34,616 nucleotides of DNA from Opitutales bacterium (GTDB lineage: Bacteria; Verrucomicrobiota; Verrucomicrobiia; Opitutales; T3Sed10-336), in NCBI GenBank assembly GCA_022565335.1, contig JAIUMY010000028.1, forward strand, positions 1-34,616, in the 5' to 3' direction. The notes under the pieces were generated by a model. It saw nothing but the letters and a program-made list of their open reading frames with translations. It did not search any database and was not told the DNA's origin. Within the stretch, counting starts at the first letter, position 1. Each line of letters starts with the position of its first letter. The position numbers and the translations under genes were made by a program. Below, one piece after another: positions 24,155 through 32,095 of the stretch.

Positions 24155-26722
24155 ATGGCCCAGGATTTTCAAACAAACACCAATATTACCGAGATTATGC
24201 AGACCGCATACATCGATTATTCGATGTCGGTCATCATCAGCCGCGCCCTTCCCGATGTGCGCGACGGTCTCAAACCGGTCCAGCGCCGGATCCTTTACGC
24301 CATGATGCAGGAAGGCCTCCTGCACAATCGCCCCTTCGACAAATGCGCCGGGGTCGTTGGTGAGGTTTTGAAAAACTATCACCCCCACGGTGATAGCTCC
24401 GTTTACGATACCCTCGTCCGCCTGGCCCAACACTGGGTCATGCGCTACCCGCTCATTGAACCTCAGGGCAACTTCGGCTCCGTCGATGGCGACCCTCCTG
24501 CCGCCTATCGTTATACCGAGTGTCGCCTCCGCAACATCGCCGAGGAATTGCTGAACAACATTGACGAGGATACCGTCGATTTTGTCCCCAACTACAAGGA
24601 AAGCAGTACCGAACCTTCGGTCCTCCCAGCCTCCCTGCCCAATCTCCTGCTCAACGGTTCCACCGGTATTGCCGTGGGGATGACCACCAATATCCCCCCC
24701 CACAATATCGACGAGTTGATCGATGGCATTTGCCTGCTCATTGAGAACCCCTCCGTACCCATCGACGACCTCATGGACGTCATCAAGGGACCGGACTTCC
24801 CGACCGGGGGAATGATCCTCGGCACCAAGGGCATCGAATCCTATTTGCGGACCGGTCGCGGTATCGTTAAAACCCGCGCCCGCCTCTCCGTGGAGGAGAC
24901 CCCCAGTGGCCGCGAACAAATCATCATCACCGAGATCCCCTACAACGTAAACCGGAATACCCTGGTCAAAAAGATGGCCGACCTGGTTGGGGAAAAGGTT
25001 CTTGATGGCGTTTCCGATCTGCGCGATGAATCCGACGAAAATACCCGGATCGTTATCGACCTGAAAAAAGGTGAGGTGGCGCGCGTAACGATCAACAAAC
25101 TTTACAAGCATACCGCCCTCGAGTCCTCTTTTGGCGTTATTTTGCTGGCTCTCGACAAACGGCGGCCCAAGCAAATGAACATCAAGGAAATGCTCGAATG
25201 CTACCTCGAGCATCGCCGCGAAGTCATTTACCGCCGCACCCAATACCAACTCCGCAAAGCCGAAGACCGCGCCCACATTCTCGAAGGCTACAAAATCGCC
25301 CTCGACAATATGGACGAGATCGTTCGCATCATCCGCGCCTCCAGCAGCCGCGATGAAGCCAGGGAGTCCCTCATGGACAAGTTTCCGCTAAGCGAAAGAC
25401 AAACCAACGCCATCCTAGACCTGCGCTTGTACCAACTCACCGGCCTCGAACGACAGAAGATCGAAGAAGAATACGCCCAGGTCATCCAAACCATCGAGCG
25501 CCTCCGTGCCATTCTGGACAACGAATCCATCCTCCTCGAAGTTATCAAAAAAGAACTCCTCGAACTGAAGGAAAAATACTCCAGCCCCCGCAAAAGCGAA
25601 ATCGTCCCCTGGGAAGGCGAAATGCGCATGGAGGATATCATCGCCAAGGAAGGCTGTATCGTCACCGTATCCGAGCAAAATTTCATCAAACGTACCTCCC
25701 TCAGCGAATACCGTTCCCAAAAACGCGGGGGCCGGGGAATTATCGGGGGCAATGCCTACGAGAAAGACTTCGTTCGCCACCTCTTTACCGCCAGCACCCA
25801 CGACACCATTCTGTTCTTTATGAACAATGGTCGACTCTACATCCAAAAAGCCTACGAGATTCCCGAAGGCGGCCGCACCTCCAAGGGGCGCTCCATCGCC
25901 AATATGCTGGAACTTCAGGAGGATGAACGCGTGGCCGCCATGATTTGCATCGAGGATTTCCGCGATGACCAATATCTCGTCTTCGCCACCCGCCAGGGGC
26001 TGATTAAGAAAACCCGCCTCGACGCCTACAAAAACATTCGCCGCGTCGGCCTTAAAGGGATCCTTCTTCGTGACGAGGACGACCTCATCGGCGTCCGCCT
26101 CACCACTGGCGACGATCATATCATGCTGGTCACCAAAAGCGGCATGGCCATTCGCTTCCACGAATCGGAAATCCGCGATATGGGCCGCGTCAGCTCCGGC
26201 AACCGGGGCATTCGCCTCCGTGACGGTGACGCCGTCGAATCCCTCGAAATCGTCCAGCCCGGAGCCAACCTGCTCATCGCCGGCGAAAACGGCATGGGCA
26301 AACGAACCTCCTTCGACGAATTCCGCGACCAGAAACGCGGCGGCTATGGCCTCACCGCCATCAAGACCGATTCCACCGTATGCGCGGCCCTCTCGGTCGA
26401 CGATACCGATGAGATCATCATGCTCACCGCCTCCGGTCAAACCGTCCGTTGCCCCATCGAAGGCATTCGTATCATCGGGCGCTCCACCAAAGGGGTGCGC
26501 CTCGTGAACCTCAACGAAAAAGACCGCCTCATCCGCATCGCCCGCGTCATCGACGCCGACGAAAATGCCGAAGGTCTGGAAGACGAGGAAAGCGACGAAA
26601 CCGCGGAAGGCGAATCCGTTGAACTGATTGATTCGCCATCTGAGGCCTCGGCCCCGGAGTCGCCCGACCCCCTCGACCTCCCCGAGAGCAACCCTGACGA
26701 AGACGAGGAAGACCGAACCTAA
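24155..26722 (+). CDS. gyrA: DNA gyrase subunit A
   Basis: The 855-residue protein follows gyrB by 42 bp. The catalytic tyrosine is Tyr120 in AAYRYTE. The quinolone-determining stretch reads HGDSSVYDTLVRLAQ: Ser81 and Asp85 correspond to E. coli Ser83 and Asp87, so the two main target residues are wild type, while the residue at E. coli 84 (Ala) is Ser. A GyrA box, QKRGGRG (522-528), marks it as gyrase rather than ParC and begins the DNA-wrapping beta-pinwheel. The last 55 or so residues are a strongly acidic, proline-containing tail of the kind known to tune supercoiling. The subunit cuts and rejoins DNA. Confidence 0.98.
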   Translation: MAQDFQTNTNITEIMQTAYIDYSMSVIISRALPDVRDGLKPVQRRILYAMMQEGLLHNRPFDKCAGVVGEVLKNYHPHGDSSVYDTLVRLAQHWVMRYPLIEPQGNFGSVDGDPPAAYRYTECRLRNIAEELLNNIDEDTVDFVPNYKESSTEPSVLPASLPNLLLNGSTGIAVGMTTNIPPHNIDELIDGICLLIENPSVPIDDLMDVIKGPDFPTGGMILGTKGIESYLRTGRGIVKTRARLSVEETPSGREQIIITEIPYNVNRNTLVKKMADLVGEKVLDGVSDLRDESDENTRIVIDLKKGEVARVTINKLYKHTALESSFGVILLALDKRRPKQMNIKEMLECYLEHRREVIYRRTQYQLRKAEDRAHILEGYKIALDNMDEIVRIIRASSSRDEARESLMDKFPLSERQTNAILDLRLYQLTGLERQKIEEEYAQVIQTIERLRAILDNESILLEVIKKELLELKEKYSSPRKSEIVPWEGEMRMEDIIAKEGCIVTVSEQNFIKRTSLSEYRSQKRGGRGIIGGNAYEKDFVRHLFTASTHDTILFFMNNGRLYIQKAYEIPEGGRTSKGRSIANMLELQEDERVAAMICIEDFRDDQYLVFATRQGLIKKTRLDAYKNIRRVGLKGILLRDEDDLIGVRLTTGDDHIMLVTKSGMAIRFHESEIRDMGRVSSGNRGIRLRDGDAVESLEIVQPGANLLIAGENGMGKRTSFDEFRDQKRGGYGLTAIKTDSTVCAALSVDDTDEIIMLTASGQTVRCPIEGIRIIGRSTKGVRLVNLNEKDRLIRIARVIDADENAEGLEDEESDETAEGESVELIDSPSEASAPESPDPLDLPESNPDEDEEDRT

Positions 26723-26878
26723 ATCACTGGCTATTGCCCTTCTTTCTGCCCCTGGAGGGACGAGTTCCCCCTCGTCCACCGGGTGGTGGTTTGAGGTCCG
26801 TACCCTTCCCGGCCCTCGTGGTCAAGGTCGTTCGAAGAGCTCAGACCAGGACGGAGCTGGTCCCTTCACCAAGCAGGC
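26723..26878. other. Gene-free interval between gyrA and the convergent isomerase gene
   Basis: The interval is repeat-derived: a perfect GGACGAG-TTCCCC-CTCGTCC palindrome (26758-26777), the second 52-nt repeat copy (26776-26826) and a GGACGGAGCTGG segment near 26850 akin to 12104. No classical terminator with a T-tract is visible for gyrA. Confidence 0.6.
26776..26826 (+). repeat. 52-nt dispersed repeat, copy 2 (partner at 12051-12102)
   Basis: Begins CCACCGGGTGGTGGTTTGAG and ends CTCGTGGTCAAG, matching 12051-12102 with a single-base gap and few substitutions. The related GACGGAGCT segment that directly follows copy 1 is displaced by about 24 nt here, as if a short insert entered. Confidence 0.85.
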
Positions 26879-27700
26879 TCAGCCTTTCTGCAACCTTTGC
26901 AAAAACTGCAGGTCCTCTACCGCCTGTTGAAAAAGCCGGTCCGGATGCTCCCCGGGTTTGTTCATCCCGGCCACAAATTCCAAGGCTGCCGAACCGGCAA
27001 AACCGTATTTCGCAAGAATTTCGGCAGCCATCAGAACCTCCCCTTCCAATTCGGCAAGCGGGCACATTTTCTTATCGACCCCTTTGCTCTGCCAGTGCAG
27101 ATGAGTGATACGATTTCCCAACGCCCCGAGCCAATTCGGCAATTCCAAACGGGCTGGGCCCAAAGGATGAACAATCGCCCCAAACCTCTCCACAGGCCAC
27201 TCAGCGAAAGCCTTCTTCGCTGCCCCGGTAGTCTCCAACACCGTCCGGGGATGACATTCACAAAGCAAACGAACCCCCTCCGGCAAAAGCTCCGCCCAAC
27301 GGGCCGCCGCTTCGACTTGCTCCTCCACCGGAACCGGTCCATCCACCGGCCCCAGATTGAATTTCACCAAGCGCAGGGATGGCTGGAACGCGGCAATTGT
27401 TTCCGCCACCCTTTCCCCTTCCTCCACCGTGCCATGCCCGGGAATCCAGTAGGTGTTTAATCCAACCACCGGAAAATCGCTTTTACGAAGGGCCTTTTGT
27501 TCCTCTTCCGGGGCATGGGTATAGTGGCGTTCCCACAATTCCCAACCCGTAAAGCCCGCGTCCCGGGCCGCCTCCCCTTTTTCGCTAACCGCAAAAGAAG
27601 GATAGCGCTCGGGGTCTTTTTTCCAGCGACGGGGCTCCAAGGCCACCGTTCCCAGAAGAAAAGTATCGGGCAAAAATATGTTTTTACGTAGAGAGGTCAT
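26879..27700 (-). CDS. TIM-barrel sugar isomerase/epimerase-like protein (AP-endonuclease 2 fold)
   Basis: I prefer the ATG at 27700 (273 residues). A GTG/ATG pair at 27742/27739 would extend it deep into the upstream dehydrogenase gene, while this start gives a 17-nt overlap. The sequence has the alternating pattern of a xylose-isomerase-like barrel: AARDAGFTGWELWERHY early, then LRLVKFNLGPVDG, GVRLLCECHPRTVLETT, ITHLHWQSKG and a final AALEFVAG. The Glu/His positions fit the usual metal ligands at strand ends. Such enzymes interconvert sugars or dehydrate inositols. Coupling with the dehydrogenase and the divergent XylR-like regulator suggests carbohydrate or polyol breakdown; the substrate is unknown. 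Confidence 0.75.
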   Translation of the reverse strand: MTSLRKNIFLPDTFLLGTVALEPRRWKKDPERYPSFAVSEKGEAARDAGFTGWELWERHYTHAPEEEQKALRKSDFPVVGLNTYWIPGHGTVEEGERVAETIAAFQPSLRLVKFNLGPVDGPVPVEEQVEAAARWAELLPEGVRLLCECHPRTVLETTGAAKKAFAEWPVERFGAIVHPLGPARLELPNWLGALGNRITHLHWQSKGVDKKMCPLAELEGEVLMAAEILAKYGFAGSAALEFVAGMNKPGEHPDRLFQQAVEDLQFLQRLQKG

Positions 27701-28718
27701 AGCGTTCAGAGGTAAAACAATATCGGGGCTCTTCGCCATCACGAAAAAGCCTCAGGTTTTCCAGACAAATTTCCTGAAAGGGCACCAGGAGATTTTCATT
27801 CCCCGGCAAGGAATGGTTCCAGGGACTAAAGGATACCGAATGCCCCGTCAGCAGGAGATTGGGCAATTGCCGGTCCGCATCGTCAGGCTCCATCCAATCC
27901 TTGCCATCGGTGTCCAAAACATCCAGACCAGCGCGCAAGCGTCCCGCCCGCACTTCCGCCAATAAGGCCGTTTGATCGATGATCGCCCCGCGAGCCACAT
28001 TGACCACGATGCCGCCATTAGGCAGCCGGGCCAACTGGTCCGCCGCGACACTGCGCCGGGTTTCCTCGTTCAACCCGGCCGTCACCACCACCGCATCCAC
28101 TTCCGCAAACAAGTCATCGAGAGAAGGCAGCCTTTCCACCGCCTCCGGCCAATCCTTTGCATACGGGTCGAACCCTTTGAGACGTGAACCAAAAGGAGTG
28201 AGAAGTTTCACCACTTCCTTGCCAATCACCCCCATTCCATAGATTCCCACGCGGAGATTTCGGAGCGTGCCAGCCCATTCCTTTTGTTTGATCTGCCATT
28301 GACCCGCTCTCTTCTCAGTGACATGGGCCGGAATCATTTTCAGGGAAGCCAAAAGCATGGTCATGGCACCTTCCGCGACCCCCGGGCCCGGCGCCGGGCC
28401 CCAGTTGGAAACCAGAATCGGCGAGGATACAATCTTACGACTGATAAGGCGCCGGATTTCCCCATGGATATGACAGATATAACGTAAACGGCCGGGGTTC
28501 TCACTCAATTCCTCCGGTACGGCCGGAGCATCCCACCCGGTAAGCAAAACATCCGCTTCCCGGATTTTTTCCGCTTTCTGGTCATCTGACCACTCAACGG
28601 TGTTTTCATAGCGGGTATAATCTCCAAGAGACTTTACTTTTTCGGTGAAAAAAGGTGTCCAGGTCCGTTCATGGGCTTCCCTCTGGTGCAGGGAGATTAG
28701 TTTTACAGGGGTGCTCAT
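27684..28718 (-). CDS. D-isomer-specific 2-hydroxyacid dehydrogenase family protein
   Basis: The 344-residue protein has the Rossmann motif GIYGMGVIG (158-166) and the family's catalytic set: Arg243 in NVARGAIID, Glu277 in DWMEPDD, and His293 in LTGHSVS. The usual TPH context of that His is altered to TGH, and Asp266 sits in GLDVLD. It should interconvert a 2-hydroxy acid and 2-oxo acid with NAD(P)H in the cytoplasm. It is first in a two-gene unit with the TIM-barrel protein, divergent from the XylR-like regulator across 81 bp, so likely under its control. Confidence 0.9.
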   Translation of the reverse strand: MSTPVKLISLHQREAHERTWTPFFTEKVKSLGDYTRYENTVEWSDDQKAEKIREADVLLTGWDAPAVPEELSENPGRLRYICHIHGEIRRLISRKIVSSPILVSNWGPAPGPGVAEGAMTMLLASLKMIPAHVTEKRAGQWQIKQKEWAGTLRNLRVGIYGMGVIGKEVVKLLTPFGSRLKGFDPYAKDWPEAVERLPSLDDLFAEVDAVVVTAGLNEETRRSVAADQLARLPNGGIVVNVARGAIIDQTALLAEVRAGRLRAGLDVLDTDGKDWMEPDDADRQLPNLLLTGHSVSFSPWNHSLPGNENLLVPFQEICLENLRLFRDGEEPRYCFTSERYDLST

Positions 28719-28741
28719 GCCCCTAGGGAAAGTTTGGCTAA

Positions 28742-28770
28742 GGGCAAAAGCAAGTCAGAAAACATTGCCC
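28742..28770. promoter_or_regulatory. Possible operator in the divergent regulator/dehydrogenase gap
   Basis: GGGCAA (28742-28747) and TTGCCC (28765-28770) are a perfect inverted pair 17 nt apart in the middle of the 81-nt divergent gap. A CCCTAGGG palindrome lies beside it, near 28729-28738. Such spacing could suit a dimeric regulator, but the support is positional only. Confidence 0.3.
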
Positions 28771-28799
28771 TCCGCTTTTTGTAACAACAAAATCGCAAA

Positions 28800-29936
28800 A
28801 TGAGTTCTTCCCCCAAACCTCTTCTCAACATCGGGATTTGTGCCTCCCCGAGATATCCCCCTTTTACCGATGCCATCCTGGAAATTGTCCGCGAGGGGTG
28901 GAAAAGCGGGCTATGGCGCAGTCACCACGGATTCAGCCCCACCCAGGACCTGGAGCGCTGGGAAAAGGAAAATTACCAGTTCGACGCCATTGTGGGCATT
29001 CTGGCGACCAAAGAGCATTTGCACCAAGCCCTCACTCTGGCCCCCGCCATTCTTTCCCTCTCCAGCGCCCAACCTCCCCATGCCGGAGTCGGACATCTGT
29101 TTTTCGATCCGGAAGCCATCGGACGAATGGCTGCTGAACACCTTCTGGCCAAAGGGGTTTCCGCCGCCGCCTACTATACCCTGGCCTCGCACTATGGTCT
29201 AAAGAAACGTGGTGAGGCATTCGCCAAAACCATTGAAGCCGCCGGCATTCCCTTCCTGGGAACCTTTACCCACAAAGACGCTTTGCCCATTGCGCATATC
29301 CGCAAGCAAAAAGCTCCCGTTGGTTTTTTTGCCGGAGACGACGAATTGGCTGCACCGCTCTCGGCATCTCTCGCCGACCAGGGGATTGACATTCCCTGGC
29401 AAGCCATGGTCATCGGGGTCAATAATCAGGAATACCTCTGCCACTTTGGCCCCGTTCCGCTCACCAGTATCGAATTGGAGGGCAAGGAAATGGGCCGTCA
29501 AGCCAGCCAGTTTCTACGCGACTTGGCCACCGGCAGGTCCCGCTTTCCCAGGGAGGTCAGCATGATTCCCCCGGCCGGGGTCATTACCAGAGCAAGTACC
29601 GACCCCCTGCTCGTCGGCGATTATCTGGCTAGTCAAGCCCTCTCCAGCCTTCGCCAGACACCTACCATTCCCGCAAATGTTGAGGAATGGGCCGCCATGA
29701 TCGGCAGCAGCCGACGCCCCCTCGAAAAACGTTTGCGCCAAGTTCTGGGACAAACCCCGAAACAACTCCTCGATTTGGAACGACTCCGCCGCGGCACTTA
29801 CCTTTTGCAAAACAGCCGTCTGCCGATGGAGGAAGTTGCGGAAAAAGCGGGCTTTTCCTCGGGGCGCCACCTGCGGGAGACCTTCCTGCGCCTGGAAAAG
29901 CGTACCCCCTCCGAGATCCGGGGACAAACCCCCTAA
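28800..29936 (+). CDS. XylR-like transcriptional regulator (LacI-type sensor plus AraC DNA-binding domain)
   Basis: The 378-residue protein has two parts. Residues 1-275 resemble the periplasmic-binding-protein/LacI sensor fold (AIGRMAAEHLLAKGVSAAAYY, VGFFAGDDELAAPLS, PLTSIELEGKEMGRQASQFL), without an N-terminal LacI helix-turn-helix. Residues about 285-378 form an AraC domain with two HTH motifs, the second reading PMEEVAEKAGFSSGRHLRETF. This domain order is that of E. coli XylR, which senses a sugar and activates catabolic genes. It faces the dehydrogenase/isomerase pair and probably controls it. It is the only transcription factor recognised in the window. Confidence 0.9.
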   Translation: MSSSPKPLLNIGICASPRYPPFTDAILEIVREGWKSGLWRSHHGFSPTQDLERWEKENYQFDAIVGILATKEHLHQALTLAPAILSLSSAQPPHAGVGHLFFDPEAIGRMAAEHLLAKGVSAAAYYTLASHYGLKKRGEAFAKTIEAAGIPFLGTFTHKDALPIAHIRKQKAPVGFFAGDDELAAPLSASLADQGIDIPWQAMVIGVNNQEYLCHFGPVPLTSIELEGKEMGRQASQFLRDLATGRSRFPREVSMIPPAGVITRASTDPLLVGDYLASQALSSLRQTPTIPANVEEWAAMIGSSRRPLEKRLRQVLGQTPKQLLDLERLRRGTYLLQNSRLPMEEVAEKAGFSSGRHLRETFLRLEKRTPSEIRGQTP

Positions 29937-29950
29937 CCTCCTTCGGTTTC

Positions 29951-31804
29951 CTACCAGGTCAGGCTCGCCCGGGCCAGAAATTGCCGGGGCAAGCCGGGGG
30001 TGCCCGGAACCTCCTCAAAACTGACGTTAAATACATTATCCACCGTCAGACCCACCATGAGCGGATGATCCTCGAAAGGCTGAACATCCAGACCGACCAC
30101 CGCCATCACCGGACTCCGCCGCCCCTCGCGGAGAGGATTGTCCTCCTGTCGCCGGATTTCGAGATCGCCGCGCAAAACCACCCGGTCATGCAGATACCAG
30201 TCTCCTCCCGCCGTGGCCCGGTGAGTCGGAAAATTCAGCGCGTAAAAACTGCCAATTACCTCATCCCTCCGGTAACTTTCGTCCTTGTCTAAAAAGGTGT
30301 ACCCAAGGCGAACCTCCCCCCGGGCAAACGGCCGGAAATAAAAGATCTCAATCCCCAAAGTATCGATATCAACTGGCTCCGCCCCGCGGAAGACCTGCCC
30401 CGGCACCAGAACCCAGTCCGCCAGATCACGGTCCTCCCGCCAAAAGACCGCCCCTTCCAACGCCCAATCGGCATCCTGAATCTTTATTCCGACTTCATAA
30501 TTCCGCGCCAACTCGCGCCCCAGATTCGCATCTCCTCCAAAAAGCCCTCCCGGATTGGAGTTCAGAGTCGTGTAGGCCGGAAACCGGGAGGTTTCCGAAT
30601 ATTCAAGATGCCAGGTCCAGCGTTGCTCGTTCCGATCATGCGCCCACTCCAACCTGGTCTGCGGCGAAACCCGGCCGCCATCCCGGTCGGAGCGGTAGGC
30701 CACCACCCCGGCCGAGGCCTCCCAATCGATCTCCTCGCCCAACTCCCCCCGCACCCCGGGAACAAAAGAAAACTGTTGGTAACTCCGGGATTGAAAATCC
30801 CCAAAAGTCAGCGAGTTGCTTTCAATCTCATCCCAAACCACCCGGCCCCCATGGTCGATAAACCACTCGCCACCTTCCTCACGCCCGATCCAGGAAGCCG
30901 ACCAAACCTGTGTTTCGTGCTGGAAATCATCGGTCGGGTTGTCCCGGTTGAATTGATACTCGTCTTTATTCCGTCGATACGATACCGCAAATTCCAAATC
31001 CCCACCAACCAGCCGATCACGAACATGGTTTAAGGCCAGAAAAGTCGTCTGTAAGTTCTCCGACTCCCGGTCACTGAAAGGGGTATAGAGATTCGGCCAA
31101 CCGAAAAATTTGGCCTGATAACCCCCAAACAAGTCCGTCTGCCCACCAGCATTGCGATGTTGCAACCGGACATTGTAACGGTCCAGCGAAGAATCCCCCT
31201 GCGGCCTGGCCCCATCCGACCTCGAAAAGGCGACCTCGCCATCCACCGCCCATTTCCCCCAGGACTCCGATTCCGCCAGGACCAAACCCTGGTACAAGGA
31301 CCCTCCCCGGGTCGAGTTGTCCCCGCCAAAAACGGTCATCTCCCCACCTTCCTCAATCGGACGCCACCCATAGGCCACCGTCGCGGTGGTTGCATTGAAA
31401 CCCGTGCGGGCATTGGCCGCCCCCACCAGAACCTCCGGCCCCGTCAACATTCGGGTGGTAATCGGAATCTCGGCAAAATAATGTCCCGTCTGCGGATCAA
31501 ACAAAGGGCTCGCCCCAACCACAAAGCCCACCGCTTCAAAAGTGGACCCCCGCACACTCACATCCGACTGCAACTCCCCCGCACTCCGGCGCTGAAGGTC
31601 CACTCGCGGTTCATAGCGCAACAACGACACCGGCATCGAAAAGGTCGAAACCGGAGCTTGCTCCGCGATCTCATACTCTACTACCCGCAGGCTCGGCAGG
31701 TCCAAAACCTCTTCTTCCGCCGTCAAATCACCTGTTCCAACCAACCCTACAAGACCCCACAACAAAGCCTTCCCGGACGGTTTTTGCCTTTTTGAAAAAT
31801 GCAT
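29951..31804 (-). CDS. TonB-dependent outer-membrane receptor
   Basis: I start at the ATG at 31804 (617 residues) because GGAGG lies 4 nt upstream; the adjacent ATG at 31807 is too close to it and the TTG at 31834 is unlikely. A signal peptide (about 1-29) ends near LTA-EEE. The plug domain (roughly 55-170) includes RRSAGELQSDVSVRGSTFEA and TRMLTGPEVLVGAANARTGF. The rest alternates beta-strands of a 22-strand barrel, including a lower-periplasm FLALNHVRDRL stretch and an extracellular RDNPTDDF loop, and ends in an aromatic C-terminal strand (FLARASLTW). It is BtuB/siderophore-receptor sized. No riboswitch or Fur-type box identifies the ligand. Confidence 0.9.
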   Translation of the reverse strand: MHFSKRQKPSGKALLWGLVGLVGTGDLTAEEEVLDLPSLRVVEYEIAEQAPVSTFSMPVSLLRYEPRVDLQRRSAGELQSDVSVRGSTFEAVGFVVGASPLFDPQTGHYFAEIPITTRMLTGPEVLVGAANARTGFNATTATVAYGWRPIEEGGEMTVFGGDNSTRGGSLYQGLVLAESESWGKWAVDGEVAFSRSDGARPQGDSSLDRYNVRLQHRNAGGQTDLFGGYQAKFFGWPNLYTPFSDRESENLQTTFLALNHVRDRLVGGDLEFAVSYRRNKDEYQFNRDNPTDDFQHETQVWSASWIGREEGGEWFIDHGGRVVWDEIESNSLTFGDFQSRSYQQFSFVPGVRGELGEEIDWEASAGVVAYRSDRDGGRVSPQTRLEWAHDRNEQRWTWHLEYSETSRFPAYTTLNSNPGGLFGGDANLGRELARNYEVGIKIQDADWALEGAVFWREDRDLADWVLVPGQVFRGAEPVDIDTLGIEIFYFRPFARGEVRLGYTFLDKDESYRRDEVIGSFYALNFPTHRATAGGDWYLHDRVVLRGDLEIRRQEDNPLREGRRSPVMAVVGLDVQPFEDHPLMVGLTVDNVFNVSFEEVPGTPGLPRQFLARASLTW

Positions 31805-31840
31805 CATTCCTCCGATAAAACGCGTTTTCACCAACGAATC

Positions 31841-31874
31841 AATGTTAATTTCTTATTTTCTTTTACTTAACATT
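31841..31874. promoter_or_regulatory. Inverted repeat upstream of the TonB-dependent receptor
   Basis: AATGTTAA (31841-31848) and TTAACATT (31867-31874) are perfect reverse complements 18 nt apart, ending 37 nt upstream of the start codon. This AT-rich block stands out from its GC-rich surroundings and may be an operator or promoter element. Confidence 0.45.
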
Positions 31875-31905
31875 CAGTATCCTCAAGCCGCAGTCGATCT
31901 TCCCC

Positions 31906-31931
31906 AACCCTTGCTAAAGCTGCGGGCCACG
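31906..31931 (+). repeat. 26-nt dispersed repeat, copy 3
   Basis: Matches 15488-15513 with a single T-to-C change; the downstream AACAA is shared too. Confidence 0.88.
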
Positions 31932-32095
31932 AACAACAAAACCCTTCTCCCTGGAGGAACGAGTTCCGTCCCGGGCTGAGCGTGCCGAATCCCTCTAATT
32001 CACGGGTGGTTGTTCACCTTCTCCCTGCCAACTTTTGAGCAGGACTCGACAATTGTTTCTTAAAGCCTAAATCATACTTCTTAATTCACTTCCCC

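Larger units (their letters stand above)
31805..32095. other. Gene-free interval upstream of the TonB receptor
   Basis: It holds the AATGTTAA/TTAACATT inverted pair (next entry), a 26-nt repeat copy (31906-31931) and a GGAACGAGTTCCGTCCC palindromic stretch near 31954. An AT-rich block at 31841-31874 is a likely promoter area. No cobalamin-type leader was seen. Confidence 0.5.

Noticed and set aside
24149-26779. Two long open frames antisense to gyrA (375 and 454 codons)
   Set aside because: Same cause as over gyrB: low-complexity translations opposite a certain gene.
31805-32095. A cobalamin riboswitch before the BtuB-like receptor
   Set aside because: No B12-box-like conserved core could be found on the minus strand; the space holds repeats instead.
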